Source: an uncultured Flavobacteriaceae bacterium (GTDB lineage Bacteria > Bacteroidota > Bacteroidia > Flavobacteriales > Flavobacteriaceae). From it: DNA of 39,375 nt. Each line of letters begins with the position of its first letter. Within the stretch, counting starts at the first letter, position 1. Position numbers and translations under genes: made by a program. Below, one piece after another: positions 14,719-23,995 of this stretch. Location of the stretch: NCBI GenBank assembly GCA_943788095.1, contig CALSOZ010000023.1, forward strand, positions 1 to 39,375, given 5' to 3'. The notes under the pieces were generated by a model, which had not been told where the DNA came from, did no database searches, and saw only the letters and a list, made by a program, of their open reading frames with translations.

Positions 14719-15532
14719 GTTTTCTGTAGCCTTGAAAGGGCTGTTTTAGTAAAGCGATCAAACGACTGTTTTCAGCTTCATTTGGAAAGGTATCCACTCC
14801 GTACACTATTTGCTCGCGTTCCATATAGATATACGTTCCAAGGAGACGGTCCCAAATCGAAAAAATATTCCCATAATTCGCATCCGTATAGGGCAATTTG
14901 TAGTGGTGATGAATTTTATGCATATCAGGGGATACTAGCACAAAACTCAATAGATAATCTAGTTTTTTAGGCAGTTTGATATTCGCATGACTAAACTGCG
15001 TCGCCACTAATGATAGAGACTGGTACAGCATCACAATACCAATAGGTGCCCCAATTATAAAAACACCGGCCAGCGTAAACACATACCGAATGATACTTTC
15101 TAAGGGGTGGTGACGGTTGGCCGTGGTTGTATCGACCTTATGATCCGAGTGATGTACCAAATGCACCATCCAAAGTGGCGGTACTTTATGTTCGGTAAAA
15201 TGCGGTAAATAGGCGCCTACAAAATCCATCAACAACACGCCTAAAATCACATACAACCAAAGTGGCATTTCTGGCAGCCAATTTAATAGTCCAAATTCAT
15301 TAACACTCACCCAATCGGCAGTTTTAAGTAATAAAAATGCCAAGGTGAAATTAATTAAAATCGTAGTGAAAGTGAAAAATAAATTTGGGAGCGCGTGTTT
15401 CCATTTGTTATAACCAAACTTAAACAGCGGCAAACTACCTTCTAATATCCAGAAAAATGTTAACCCTCCAACGAGAATCGCACTGCGATGCAGCGAAGGG
15501 ATTATTTCAAAATAATGAATGAGTTGCTCCAT
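14687..15532 (-). CDS. Sterol desaturase / fatty acid hydroxylase family protein
   Basis: A 281-residue membrane enzyme of the fatty acid hydroxylase superfamily, with a di-iron centre held by histidines. The histidine clusters can be seen: HFTEH (about 111-115), HLVHHSDH (about 124-131), NRHHPLE (about 139-145) and HKIHHHYKLPY (about 203-213). Four or more hydrophobic segments surround them. The family hydroxylates or desaturates lipids with O2; the substrate here is unknown (candidates: ornithine lipid, lipid A or carotenoid hydroxylation). It overlaps the convergent NamZ gene at its 3' end. Start ATG at 15530-15532. Confidence 0.88.
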   Translation of the reverse strand: MEQLIHYFEIIPSLHRSAILVGGLTFFWILEGSLPLFKFGYNKWKHALPNLFFTFTTILINFTLAFLLLKTADWVSVNEFGLLNWLPEMPLWLYVILGVLLMDFVGAYLPHFTEHKVPPLWMVHLVHHSDHKVDTTTANRHHPLESIIRYVFTLAGVFIIGAPIGIVMLYQSLSLVATQFSHANIKLPKKLDYLLSFVLVSPDMHKIHHHYKLPYTDANYGNIFSIWDRLLGTYIYMEREQIVYGVDTFPNEAENSRLIALLKQPFQGYRKPTTDTTNKGL

Positions 15533-15560
15533 TTTTATATTAACTGTTTGATAAAGATAC

Positions 15561-16052
15561 TTATTTTAATTTAGCCCTTAACGCTTCTACAATGTTAAAG
15601 GTCGCTGGACAGATGGACAAATTTTGTATCGTGAGGTCCGATATTTTTTCAAAGCTTTTTCGGTTTGTGTGTGGATATTCTTGACAGGCCTTGGGACGGA
15701 TATCATAAATATTACAGGTATTATCGTCTGCTAAAAATGTACAAGGCGATGATTTTAAGACATAATCTTGGTCGGCATCCACATTGAGGTAGGTATCTAT
15801 AAATTGTCGTGTTTTGATTCGGAACGCTTTTGAAATCCGCGCAATATCTTTGTTGGTGAAAATTGGACTGGTCGTTTTGCAACAGTTGGCGCACTGAAGA
15901 CAGTCTGCTTTTTTAAACTCATCATCATGCAATTTTTCCATAATTGCATCGAGATTTTTGGGCGTTTTTTTGCGGAGCTTGATAAAAAAGTTGAGATGTG
16001 CCCTTTTGTTTTCTTGTACTTTTTTTGATAAAGATTGTAATTGGTCTTGCAT
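15561..16052 (-). CDS. YkgJ family cysteine-cluster protein
   Basis: A 163-residue protein with the YkgJ cysteine pattern: DCLQCANCCKTT in the N-terminal third, then SPCTFLADDNTCNIYDIRP and KACQEYPH. The conserved cysteines probably bind zinc or an iron-sulphur cluster; the family's function is unknown. The first 45 residues form a charged helix (VQENKRAHLNFFIKLRKKTP). It lies 28 bases upstream of the hydroxylase gene on the same strand and may share its transcript. Start ATG at 16050-16052. Confidence 0.9.
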   Translation of the reverse strand: MQDQLQSLSKKVQENKRAHLNFFIKLRKKTPKNLDAIMEKLHDDEFKKADCLQCANCCKTTSPIFTNKDIARISKAFRIKTRQFIDTYLNVDADQDYVLKSSPCTFLADDNTCNIYDIRPKACQEYPHTNRKSFEKISDLTIQNLSICPATFNIVEALRAKLK

Positions 16053-16104
16053 ACTGCAAAACTAAGAATAAATAGTTCAATCTAAAGACTGATATTTTAA
16101 TTGA

Positions 16105-17484
16105 TTACTGTTTTGTTGCTTTCAAACGCATTTTATACGCTTTTAATTCTTTGACCACTTTTGGCGCTAGAATAATCGTGGATAACATGGTTGGAATGGC
16201 CATCAATGCAAAGGCTCCATCGATCAGGTTGATCATCATCTCTAAGGACGAGGTTGCTCCAATGAGAATACTCGCAATATAAAAATAGTTATAGTAGTGT
16301 TTTTTATCGGCACCAATTAAAAATGATAAACATTTTGACCCGTAATAGGAGAATGAAAATAAGGATGAAATACTAAACACCGCAATACAAAGCAGTAATA
16401 AATAGTTGCCATACCCTGGCATGGCGGCTGCAAAAGCTGCGGCGGTTAGACTCACGCCATTATCGGAAGAGGTTTCCCAAACACCAGTGACCAAAATCGC
16501 TAAAGCGGTCAATGTACACACCAATAAGGTATCGATTGCAGGTCCTAACATGGCAACCAACCCTTCCCGAACAGGCTCGTTTGTTTTGGCAGCGCCATGT
16601 GCTAAAGGAGCGGTTCCAATACCCGCTTCATTTGAAAATGCGCCACGCTTCACCCCTAATAAAATCAAACCGCCCAGCAAACCTCCAAAAAAGGCATCGC
16701 CTTTAAAGTTGTTGGCTGCAAAGGCATCGGTGAAGATCATGCCTAAATATTTTGGAACGACGTCTATATTAACGATTAAAATAATCAGAACGGATATAAA
16801 ATAAAGCACGACCATCGATGGCACCATTTTAGAGGCTATTTTGCTTATCCGTTCTATACCGCCCAAAATAACAACCGCCGTGATACTCACTAACACCAAT
16901 CCAATAATTAAATTAGAGGAAAACCCAACTTCCACCCCATTTGGCTGCAATAAGATAGTATTGATTGCTTGGGTAAGCTGATTGACATTAAATACAGGCA
17001 ACGCTCCTACCAACCCACAAACACTAAACATAATGGCCAAGGGTTTCCATGACTTTCCTAAACCTTCTATAATAAAATACATGGGACCCCCTTGTATTTC
17101 GCCTGCACTATCTTTTCCTCTAAACATAATCGCCAAGGTGGACGTGAAAAATTTGGTCGACATGCCTACTATAGCGCTTATCCACATCCAAAAAATAGCA
17201 CCGGGCCCACCAATGGAGATGGCCACCGCGACCCCAGCGATGTTCCCCATCCCAATGGTTGAGGACAAAGCCGTGGTTAAGGCTTGAAAATGAGTGATTT
17301 GCCCAGGGTCGTTTGGGTCATCGTATTTGCCACTCAGTACTTGAAACGCATGACCGATTAAACGAAAGGTTTCAAATCTTGAACGAATTAATAAATATAA
17401 TCCACCACCAATAAGCAGAATCAGTAAAGGCAATCCCCAAACGGCGCTTGAGAAATCTGCAGTTAATTGTGTGAGTTGTTCCAT
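16105..17484 (-). CDS. Alanine:cation symporter (AGCS family), second copy
   Basis: A 459-residue sodium-coupled amino acid symporter. Signature motifs: THFQALTTALSSTIGMGNIAG, GGPGAIFWMW, GMSTKFF, and AFSNEAGIGTAPLAHGAAK, with about eleven membrane segments. This is a normal-length AGCS protein without the N-terminal extension and acidic loop of the copy at 4755-6356, so the two are old paralogues, not a recent duplication. ATG at 17482-17484 is preferred; a TTG ten codons upstream (17514) only extends into non-conserved sequence. A TACATTTG box (17528-17535) lies upstream. It is divergent from the methyltransferase gene. Confidence 0.92.
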   Translation of the reverse strand: MEQLTQLTADFSSAVWGLPLLILLIGGGLYLLIRSRFETFRLIGHAFQVLSGKYDDPNDPGQITHFQALTTALSSTIGMGNIAGVAVAISIGGPGAIFWMWISAIVGMSTKFFTSTLAIMFRGKDSAGEIQGGPMYFIIEGLGKSWKPLAIMFSVCGLVGALPVFNVNQLTQAINTILLQPNGVEVGFSSNLIIGLVLVSITAVVILGGIERISKIASKMVPSMVVLYFISVLIILIVNIDVVPKYLGMIFTDAFAANNFKGDAFFGGLLGGLILLGVKRGAFSNEAGIGTAPLAHGAAKTNEPVREGLVAMLGPAIDTLLVCTLTALAILVTGVWETSSDNGVSLTAAAFAAAMPGYGNYLLLLCIAVFSISSLFSFSYYGSKCLSFLIGADKKHYYNYFYIASILIGATSSLEMMINLIDGAFALMAIPTMLSTIILAPKVVKELKAYKMRLKATKQ

Positions 17485-17527
17485 AATGATTGTAAAAATT
17501 AGCGCAATAAGCAAAAAATTCTAAATA

Positions 17528-17535
17528 CAAATGTA
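17528..17535 (-). promoter_or_regulatory. -7 box of the second symporter gene
   Basis: On the minus strand TACATTTG matches the Bacteroidota -7 box, 44 bases upstream of the ATG at 17484. No good -33 element is seen at the right distance. Confidence 0.5.
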
Positions 17536-17599
17536 ACTTATTCGAAAGCAATCGATTATTATTTAACGTTTATAAAAAATCCACTATGCTCCTTTTACG

Positions 17600-17607
17600 T
17601 ACCTTTG
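17600..17607 (+). promoter_or_regulatory. -7 box of the methyltransferase gene
   Basis: TACCTTTG matches the TAnnTTTG consensus, 52 bases upstream of the methyltransferase start. The -33 element is not clear. Confidence 0.5.
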
Positions 17608-17659
17608 TAGCGTTTTAAAAGAATATTAAATCAACAATAAATATATCTCGCTCACTCCT

Positions 17660-18358
17660 ATGAAAGATGTTTTTGGAACGGCTATCTTGGATTATCAACA
17701 AGGAAAGTACACAGAAGACTTGGTAACTTCTACTTCTATTTCGGAGGAAGATACCTTGCCTCTGCCCTATTTATTTAGGGATTTTAAAGAGTTGCCTTTG
17801 TTGGAACAAACCGCTTTAAAACAATCTAAAGGAAGCGTTTTGGATGTGGGTTGTGGCGCAGGAAGTCACAGTCTCTATTTGAAATCTAAAGGACTAAATG
17901 TGAAATCCATCGATATATCAGAAGGGGCAATCAAAACCTGCCAATTGCGAGGGTTGGAGCATGCACAGGTTTTAGATGTCATGGACGAAACGCAAACTTT
18001 TGATACCTTATTGTTATTAATGAATGGCTCTGGTATTTTTCAATCCTTGGCGCATACACCATTTGTATTAAAACATCTTAAAACACTGCTAAACCCAAAC
18101 GGACAAATTCTAATCGATTCTTCCGATATTAAATATATGTACGAAGAAGACGATGGCGGCTTTTGGATGGATACAAATAAGGAATACTATGGCGAGCTCG
18201 ATTATACCGTGCGGTATAAAGATGAAGAAGCCACCTTTAGTTGGATGTATCTCGATTTTGAACGTCTAAAAATTGCCTGTGACCAAATCGGTTTACAATG
18301 TGAATTGGTAAAACAAGGCCCTCATTATGATTTCCTAGCAAAACTAACCCAGATTTAA
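17660..18358 (+). CDS. SAM-dependent methyltransferase, class I
   Basis: A 232-residue class I methyltransferase. Motif I is GSVLDVGCGAGSHSL near residues 58-72, which binds S-adenosylmethionine; an acidic residue at the end of the next strand (VKSIDIS) should hold the ribose; a DTLLLLMNGSG segment follows as motif IV. The last third (residues 150-232) is aromatic and probably binds the substrate (DDGGFWMDTNKEYYGELDY). Substrate unknown; the layout resembles small-molecule methyltransferases. Its stop overlaps the convergent outer membrane protein gene by four bases. Confidence 0.9.
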   Translation: MKDVFGTAILDYQQGKYTEDLVTSTSISEEDTLPLPYLFRDFKELPLLEQTALKQSKGSVLDVGCGAGSHSLYLKSKGLNVKSIDISEGAIKTCQLRGLEHAQVLDVMDETQTFDTLLLLMNGSGIFQSLAHTPFVLKHLKTLLNPNGQILIDSSDIKYMYEEDDGGFWMDTNKEYYGELDYTVRYKDEEATFSWMYLDFERLKIACDQIGLQCELVKQGPHYDFLAKLTQI

Positions 18359-20094
18359 AAATCAAACTTATAACTCGCTCCTGCAAGAACTTGCAATCCT
18401 TGAACGGGATAATGATTCCAACGCTGGTAATTTTGATTCGCAATATTATGAACCTTAACAAATGCACCCCATTGATTGGTGATTTCGTAGTCTAATTGCA
18501 CACTCGCATCTAAAAACGAGTCTAGTGTGACATTTGCAGTGATTGGTTGTGGGATGAATACCCCTTCAAAATTGGTTGTATCTTCTCTTGACCCACTATA
18601 AAACACAGTCCCATAAAAATTCCATTTTTCAGAAAAATCATAATCCAAAAACAGAGACGCTTCAAACTCTGGTAAATTCCAAACGGTAGTTTTTGAATCG
18701 GCGGTATAGTTATAAAAATCGCCTTTTAAACGTAAATTAAATTTTTGACTGACATCAAATTCTAAAGCGCCAGAAACAGTTATCACCTCAACATCCTCAT
18801 ACACGATTCCAAAAGAGTTTCCTCGATTGTAGTTATTAGGCGTTGAATAATTTTTAATGGTATGTGTTCTAAAAAGGGCTTTGTCGTCCTCGCTTGAATA
18901 GCTTCCATGTAAATCATAACCGACAGAGTGGGACAGTTTTCCTTTAGTTCCTACCTCAATTTTGTAAGGCGTTGAACTTGGTTGGATGTCCAGTGTTGGG
19001 GATACAAATGGATTTGTTTGTGCAAAATCATAATAATTGTTTTGATACAAATCGCCTTTAATTTTGGCATAGGCCACCACAATTGAATTGACAACTGCAT
19101 AACTCACTTCTATATTTGGATAGATATAAAAGTCGTTTTTATTTCGTTCAGAATCCATTAAAAAATACGTCTTAAATCCAAACAAAACTGCTAAATCATC
19201 TTGAACATAGTGATAGCTTGGCGCCACTGAAAACTGAATATTTCCATAGTTTTGGCTTTCTAACCCATGATATTGTTTGGCAAATGTTCCTTTTAAATAA
19301 TCAGCTTTAAGAAGGGTGTTAATTGAGCTTTCTAAGATATTGAATTGAAAAGTCGATTCGGCTTCAAAGTGATATTCTTGTGATTCGTAAGCGTCAGAAA
19401 ATCGACGTAAATGAATATCCGCTGTTCGAAAAACACCTTTGGTCAACTGCACATCACTACCTAACGCAATCGTCGAATATACTTGTTTTGAGTCGATAGG
19501 CGTCAGGGTTTCAAAAGGAAGTCCATACCAGTTCACGGCTTGCCGTTGAAACGTGGCATCGGTATTCCAAACAAAGGCCTTAGAACTTTTGGCATAATTG
19601 ACTTGAGCCAAATTATTTGAAAAATCATCCTGCAGTTGCAAACCTTTGATGCCTCCTTGCGACGAGTGATGCTCGATATACCCGCCCATACGTTCCCCTT
19701 TTCCAAGACGATGGTTCAAATATAAATTCCCTAGCACGGTTCCATAATTTCCATATCCTAAAGATGTATAATTTTGAAATAATTTTTCTTTTTTTAATTT
19801 TTCTAATCCGACGGATGTTCCTTTTGCAGGGGTGAATGTGGACGCCACTGGAATAGAAAAAATGGTATACTTCACCGCTTTACGGGTGGTTTCCGAATTA
19901 AATAAGCTCGGGGTTTGTTTCAATTTAAAGGCATCCGAAATTTTTGGCGTGTAGGGTTTCACAATATTAACTACCTGCGTATCAATGGAATCTTGAGATC
20001 GTGATTGGGACGTTTGCGCTTGTAAGTTATGTACCAGAACGACCCCTATCAAAACAGATGAAAATCGTAAGTATTTTTTTAATCTAAGACTCAT
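18355..20094 (-). CDS. Outer membrane beta-barrel protein, TonB-receptor-like without plug
   Basis: A 579-residue protein with a signal peptide (VLIGVVLVHNLQAQ), then a short N-terminal segment (VVNIVKPYTPKISDAFKLKQ) and a long series of alternating beta strands ending in the aromatic SYKFDF typical of barrels inserted by BAM. The closing part (FVKVHNIANQNYQRWNHYPVQG) resembles the end of TonB-dependent receptors, but no plug domain or TonB box is visible, and 579 residues is short for a receptor. It follows the TPR gene by five bases, so both are one operon; the two gene products probably act together at the outer membrane. Ligand unknown. Confidence 0.85.
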   Translation of the reverse strand: MSLRLKKYLRFSSVLIGVVLVHNLQAQTSQSRSQDSIDTQVVNIVKPYTPKISDAFKLKQTPSLFNSETTRKAVKYTIFSIPVASTFTPAKGTSVGLEKLKKEKLFQNYTSLGYGNYGTVLGNLYLNHRLGKGERMGGYIEHHSSQGGIKGLQLQDDFSNNLAQVNYAKSSKAFVWNTDATFQRQAVNWYGLPFETLTPIDSKQVYSTIALGSDVQLTKGVFRTADIHLRRFSDAYESQEYHFEAESTFQFNILESSINTLLKADYLKGTFAKQYHGLESQNYGNIQFSVAPSYHYVQDDLAVLFGFKTYFLMDSERNKNDFYIYPNIEVSYAVVNSIVVAYAKIKGDLYQNNYYDFAQTNPFVSPTLDIQPSSTPYKIEVGTKGKLSHSVGYDLHGSYSSEDDKALFRTHTIKNYSTPNNYNRGNSFGIVYEDVEVITVSGALEFDVSQKFNLRLKGDFYNYTADSKTTVWNLPEFEASLFLDYDFSEKWNFYGTVFYSGSREDTTNFEGVFIPQPITANVTLDSFLDASVQLDYEITNQWGAFVKVHNIANQNYQRWNHYPVQGLQVLAGASYKFDF

Positions 20095-20099
20095 AAAGA

Positions 20100-23000
20100 T
20101 TAGTTTTTATTTTGAGCATCCGTTTCTACAGATGAATTTGTTTTTGCAGCTTCGGCTTTAATTTTATCAAGTTCCAATTGGGCCTCTTTGACAACTTCCT
20201 CAAATTCTGAGAAATTTTGAATCACATTTTCTAAGATGTATGTGGACTGAAACACATCCTCAAGTGCCTGAAAATTCTTTGCCATGATTATCAATCCTTT
20301 GGCGGCATAATATTTATAACTCGAATAGTTTTTAATCAAATACTGAACACTCGCATTAGATGCTTCATAGGCACCATCGGACGACTTAAAATAGGCCTCA
20401 AAAAACTGTGCTTCGGCGGCCATTTCTCCTGTAGAAATCATTTTGACTTGCGCATAAGCCTCACGTGCTTTTGTTTCATTAGCGGTTTTCATTGCAGCTC
20501 TGGCTATAATAATATAGGCATCACTCTTAATGTAATCATCTGTTTTGGAGTTTTCTAAAATGAGATCTGCATACCGAATGGCTGCATCATAATCTTCTAA
20601 CTGAAAATGAGATTTCATTAAGTTAGACTGCGCATATAACCTGTTTTGAGGGTTTTTCGCTTCTAATTCTAATCGAGATAATAATGACAATGCCTTGGTG
20701 TATGTTTTGGATGCTAATACAATTTCAGACGATTTCAGTAAAGCCGACTCTGTAAATTCATTGGTAGATTGCTGATTTACAAACGCATAATGGGGAAGCG
20801 CATTCTCGGCCAGGTTGCTTTTATGATATAATTCTGCCAAATAAAAATGAGCCTTTACCAACTGTTTTCCATTAGGAAACCCCGAAATATATCTGTTAAA
20901 TAACTCAATCGCTTTCGAAGTATTCATGTCTAAATATTGTTTTTCCGCCGCTTCGTAAGTAGCGTCATCCAGTTCACCATCGGTCACTCCAACATACTTT
21001 AAGGTCTTTATCCATGTTGCATACGTGTCAACTTGCCCCAAATCAATGTAAATGGATCGCGAAGAACTAATCGCTTGAAACGCTTCGGGAGTCGATGGAT
21101 ATTGGACTGCTACCTTGTTAAAACTTTGAAGTGCAGCTTGATTAGTCCCTTGATTATATTGAATCAATCCCTTGCGCAACAAGGCTTTAGAAACCAAACT
21201 ACTTTTAGGAAATCTGCTTATGAGTTGACTGTAATTTTGAAGTGCATTTTTGGGCTTTCCTTGATTGGCATAGGTATTGGCCAATTCAAAAAGTGCTTGA
21301 TCTTTTAAATAGGAGGATTTAAACTTGAGGACTTTATCTAGTTTTTTTATTTTGTCGGAGGTTTGCCCCAAATAGCCATGACTGACCGCAATTTGAAAGT
21401 TGGCATAATCCAATTCAATTTGAGCGATTTTTAACGCTTCTTGATAAGCATCAATCCCGGGACTGTATTGCTTGCTTACAAAATAAGAATCTCCTAATCT
21501 CAAAAACGCATCGTTTAATACCACTAAATCCGATGGTTGGCTTGAAATAAATGACTGAAATGCTTTGATCGCATTGGGGTATTGCTTTTGTTTAAAATAG
21601 GTGTAAGCTAGCTGATACTCTAAATTTTTAAATTCCTCAAGCTGGGCACTGGTTGTGTTATTTTGAAAGTCTAAAAACCCATTCAAGGCGGACTTAAAAT
21701 TTGACAACTGATACTCTGATTCAGCCTTCCAATAAGTCGCTCTTGCAGTGATAACTGGATCTAAAGAAACCGCCAATGAACGTTCTAATAACTCCTTAGC
21801 CCCTGCGTAATCGGCCTCATTATACAACTCTAAAGCTCTAAAAAAAGTGACTTTTTGATAGGCTTCTTTGTGAGATGCTTTTGATTTATTTTCTAACAAC
21901 GCTAGAGCGGCTTTAAAGTTATTAGATGTCATATACGAATCGATTAGCAACGATTCAATCTCTGTTCTAAAAGCCGATTTAGGATATCGTTTCAAAAAAT
22001 GAGAAAGTACTTCAGGAGTCGATTGATATGGATTACCAATTTCATAACTTAGTTTGGCATAATTTAACCAAGCATCTTCTTGAATGTTGGTGTTGAAATC
22101 CATTTCGGAGGCGTTTCTAAACGCATTTAATGCCTCTTGCTTTTTTTGGAGGTTGATATAACTTTCCGCTAAATGATAATAGGCGTTCTGAGCAATCGCA
22201 TTGGAGCCTTCGATAATTTTATTAAACTCACTAATCGCGTTTTGAAACTCATTTTGCTTATAAAACGCATACCCAAGCTGGTAATAATCCGTGTGATTCC
22301 AGCGGCCCTTTTTGGCTTTATAAGCCTCTAAATATGGAATCGCATCTGAGTATTTTTGAAGATTAAAATAACTTTCTCCTATAATTTTTGAAAGTTCCGA
22401 GACTTCTTCTGCCGAACTTTTATCTAATTGTGCACTTGCCAATTCTATGGCGGTTTCAAACTTGCCTAGCTTAAAATTCAGATCCGCTTGGTAATAAGAC
22501 AGGTTATCCTTGTAGGCGTCGGTTTCAGCAACTTGATCAAAATAGACCGTCGCCTGATCATAATCATCGCCTTCATAAGCCATAAAACCAATATAATACT
22601 TGGCTTGTGACCCATAAGTTTTAGAGGTTTCAACTTTTTTTAGATATGAAATAGCGGCTTTATAATTCTTAGTCGCATAAAGACTGTATCCATATTTAAA
22701 ATAAAACGATTCCATATTTGATTTTGAGATGGAAGCTCGGTCCACTTTTTCAAACCATTTACGTGCATAAGCATATTTTGCATTCTCAAAATAATAATTA
22801 GCCACTTCATAAAATGCGGAGTTGCGTTTGGTACTCGAAGGATACTGTTCCACAAAAGATTCTACGAGTAATTCGGCATTTGACTGATTGAGTCGAACGG
22901 CACAATTGGCAGTATAGTAAGCTGCATTTGATTTTAAAAAGGCATCATTGGTTGTTGATTCGACCGATTTAAAAAGTAGTTGAGCCGATTGGTATTGTCG

Positions 23001-23129
23001 GGCATTATAAAGCGACAGAGCCGACTGAAAATTGACTGCCTCATTAGAATAGACTGCTGTTTTTTGAGCAAATCCAATACAAAACAAACACATAAAAATA
23101 AGTTGAACTCCGTATTTTATTGAGGTCAT
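20100..23129 (-). CDS. Large periplasmic tetratricopeptide-repeat protein
   Basis: A protein of 1009 residues made almost only of TPR units, more than twenty, with the usual pattern of small and aromatic residues (for example AYYHLAESYINLQKKQEALNAF-type and ALRKGLIQYNQGTNQAAL). It has an N-terminal signal peptide (IKYGVQLIFMCLFCIGFAQ) without a lipobox, so it is likely exported to the periplasm. The C-terminal end is acidic and Lys-rich (KIKAEAAKTNSSVETDAQN). The start at ATG 23127-23129 is chosen: the TTG at 23156 falls inside the promoter -7 box. TPR proteins hold complexes together; the barrel gene five bases downstream is the likely partner. Confidence 0.9.
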   Translation of the reverse strand: MTSIKYGVQLIFMCLFCIGFAQKTAVYSNEAVNFQSALSLYNARQYQSAQLLFKSVESTTNDAFLKSNAAYYTANCAVRLNQSNAELLVESFVEQYPSSTKRNSAFYEVANYYFENAKYAYARKWFEKVDRASISKSNMESFYFKYGYSLYATKNYKAAISYLKKVETSKTYGSQAKYYIGFMAYEGDDYDQATVYFDQVAETDAYKDNLSYYQADLNFKLGKFETAIELASAQLDKSSAEEVSELSKIIGESYFNLQKYSDAIPYLEAYKAKKGRWNHTDYYQLGYAFYKQNEFQNAISEFNKIIEGSNAIAQNAYYHLAESYINLQKKQEALNAFRNASEMDFNTNIQEDAWLNYAKLSYEIGNPYQSTPEVLSHFLKRYPKSAFRTEIESLLIDSYMTSNNFKAALALLENKSKASHKEAYQKVTFFRALELYNEADYAGAKELLERSLAVSLDPVITARATYWKAESEYQLSNFKSALNGFLDFQNNTTSAQLEEFKNLEYQLAYTYFKQKQYPNAIKAFQSFISSQPSDLVVLNDAFLRLGDSYFVSKQYSPGIDAYQEALKIAQIELDYANFQIAVSHGYLGQTSDKIKKLDKVLKFKSSYLKDQALFELANTYANQGKPKNALQNYSQLISRFPKSSLVSKALLRKGLIQYNQGTNQAALQSFNKVAVQYPSTPEAFQAISSSRSIYIDLGQVDTYATWIKTLKYVGVTDGELDDATYEAAEKQYLDMNTSKAIELFNRYISGFPNGKQLVKAHFYLAELYHKSNLAENALPHYAFVNQQSTNEFTESALLKSSEIVLASKTYTKALSLLSRLELEAKNPQNRLYAQSNLMKSHFQLEDYDAAIRYADLILENSKTDDYIKSDAYIIIARAAMKTANETKAREAYAQVKMISTGEMAAEAQFFEAYFKSSDGAYEASNASVQYLIKNYSSYKYYAAKGLIIMAKNFQALEDVFQSTYILENVIQNFSEFEEVVKEAQLELDKIKAEAAKTNSSVETDAQNKN

Positions 23130-23153
23130 AGACTGAAAGAATTTTATTACATT

Positions 23154-23161
23154 CAAAGATA
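23154..23161 (-). promoter_or_regulatory. -7 box of the TPR-barrel operon
   Basis: On the minus strand TATCTTTG matches the Bacteroidota -7 box, 24 bases upstream of the ATG at 23129. This rules out the TTG inside it as the translation start. No clear -33 element. Confidence 0.6.
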
Positions 23162-23309
23162 AAATATATCAATTGGATAACGGAAAAAAATTGGCTAAAT
23201 TATAAGTTCCTAAAAATATAACTAAAAGAAAACCGTTTAATGCAAGTGATATTTGATAATTGAGTCAAATAGTAATACTTTTATAAAAATTAATTTAGGG
23301 AAGATATTC

Positions 23310-23993
23310 ATGTCAAATTCGGTATTAAAATTAGAAGAGGTCTCTATCTTTCAAAATGAGACTTTAATTTTGAATGAGGTCAATATAGATGTAAAAGAGG
23401 GCGATTTTGTGTATTTGATTGGCAAAACTGGCTCCGGAAAAAGTAGTTTATTAAAAACGCTTTACGGCGATTTGAAATTAAATAACGGGGCAGGATCTAT
23501 TGTTGATATGAACTTAAAAACCCTGAAGGAAAAGGACATTCCTTTTTTAAGACGAAAATTAGGCGTGGTGTTTCAGGATTTTAAACTCCTCAACGAACTA
23601 ACCGTCAATGGCAATCTTGAATTTGTTTTAAAAGCAACCGGGTGGAAAGACAAAGGCTTAATCAGCGCCAAAATTGAAGCTGTTCTCACCAAAGTGAATA
23701 TGCAGACTAAAGGCACTACGTTTCCTTATGAACTTTCGGGAGGCGAACAACAACGTGTCGCAATAGCAAGAGCATTACTGAACGATCCAAAATTAATTTT
23801 GGCCGATGAACCAACAGGAAATTTAGATCCACAAACCAGCATGGAAGTCATGGAAGTCCTTTTAGAACTGAATACAAAAGGACACACAATTTTTATGGCG
23901 ACTCACGATTATGCTTTGATTTTGAAATATCCAAGTAAAACACTCAAATGTGAAGACAACAAAGTCTTTGAAGTGGTACAACGAAAAAATTAA
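23310..23993 (+). CDS. ftsE: FtsE-like cell division ABC ATPase
   Basis: A 227-residue ABC ATPase of the FtsE/LolD group. Walker A GKTGSGKSS (38-46), signature LSGGEQQRVAIARALL, Walker B LILADEPTGNLD and switch HD in MATHDYALI are complete. FtsE pairs with the permease FtsX to control cell wall hydrolases at the division site; no ftsX is in the window, as is usual in Flavobacteriaceae where the genes are apart. The ATG at 23310-23312 is chosen over an upstream TTG because it gives the usual start of the domain. The glycosyltransferase gene begins two bases after its stop, an operon. Confidence 0.87.
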   Translation: MSNSVLKLEEVSIFQNETLILNEVNIDVKEGDFVYLIGKTGSGKSSLLKTLYGDLKLNNGAGSIVDMNLKTLKEKDIPFLRRKLGVVFQDFKLLNELTVNGNLEFVLKATGWKDKGLISAKIEAVLTKVNMQTKGTTFPYELSGGEQQRVAIARALLNDPKLILADEPTGNLDPQTSMEVMEVLLELNTKGHTIFMATHDYALILKYPSKTLKCEDNKVFEVVQRKN

Positions 23994-23995
23994 GC

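Noticed and set aside
16406-16804. 132-codon open frame on the plus strand
   Set aside because: Shadow in the antisense of the second alanine symporter, Pro/Ala/Lys-rich as usual for such shadows.
17485-17514. TTG start for the second alanine symporter
   Set aside because: Adds ten residues without conservation; ATG at 17484 is adequate.
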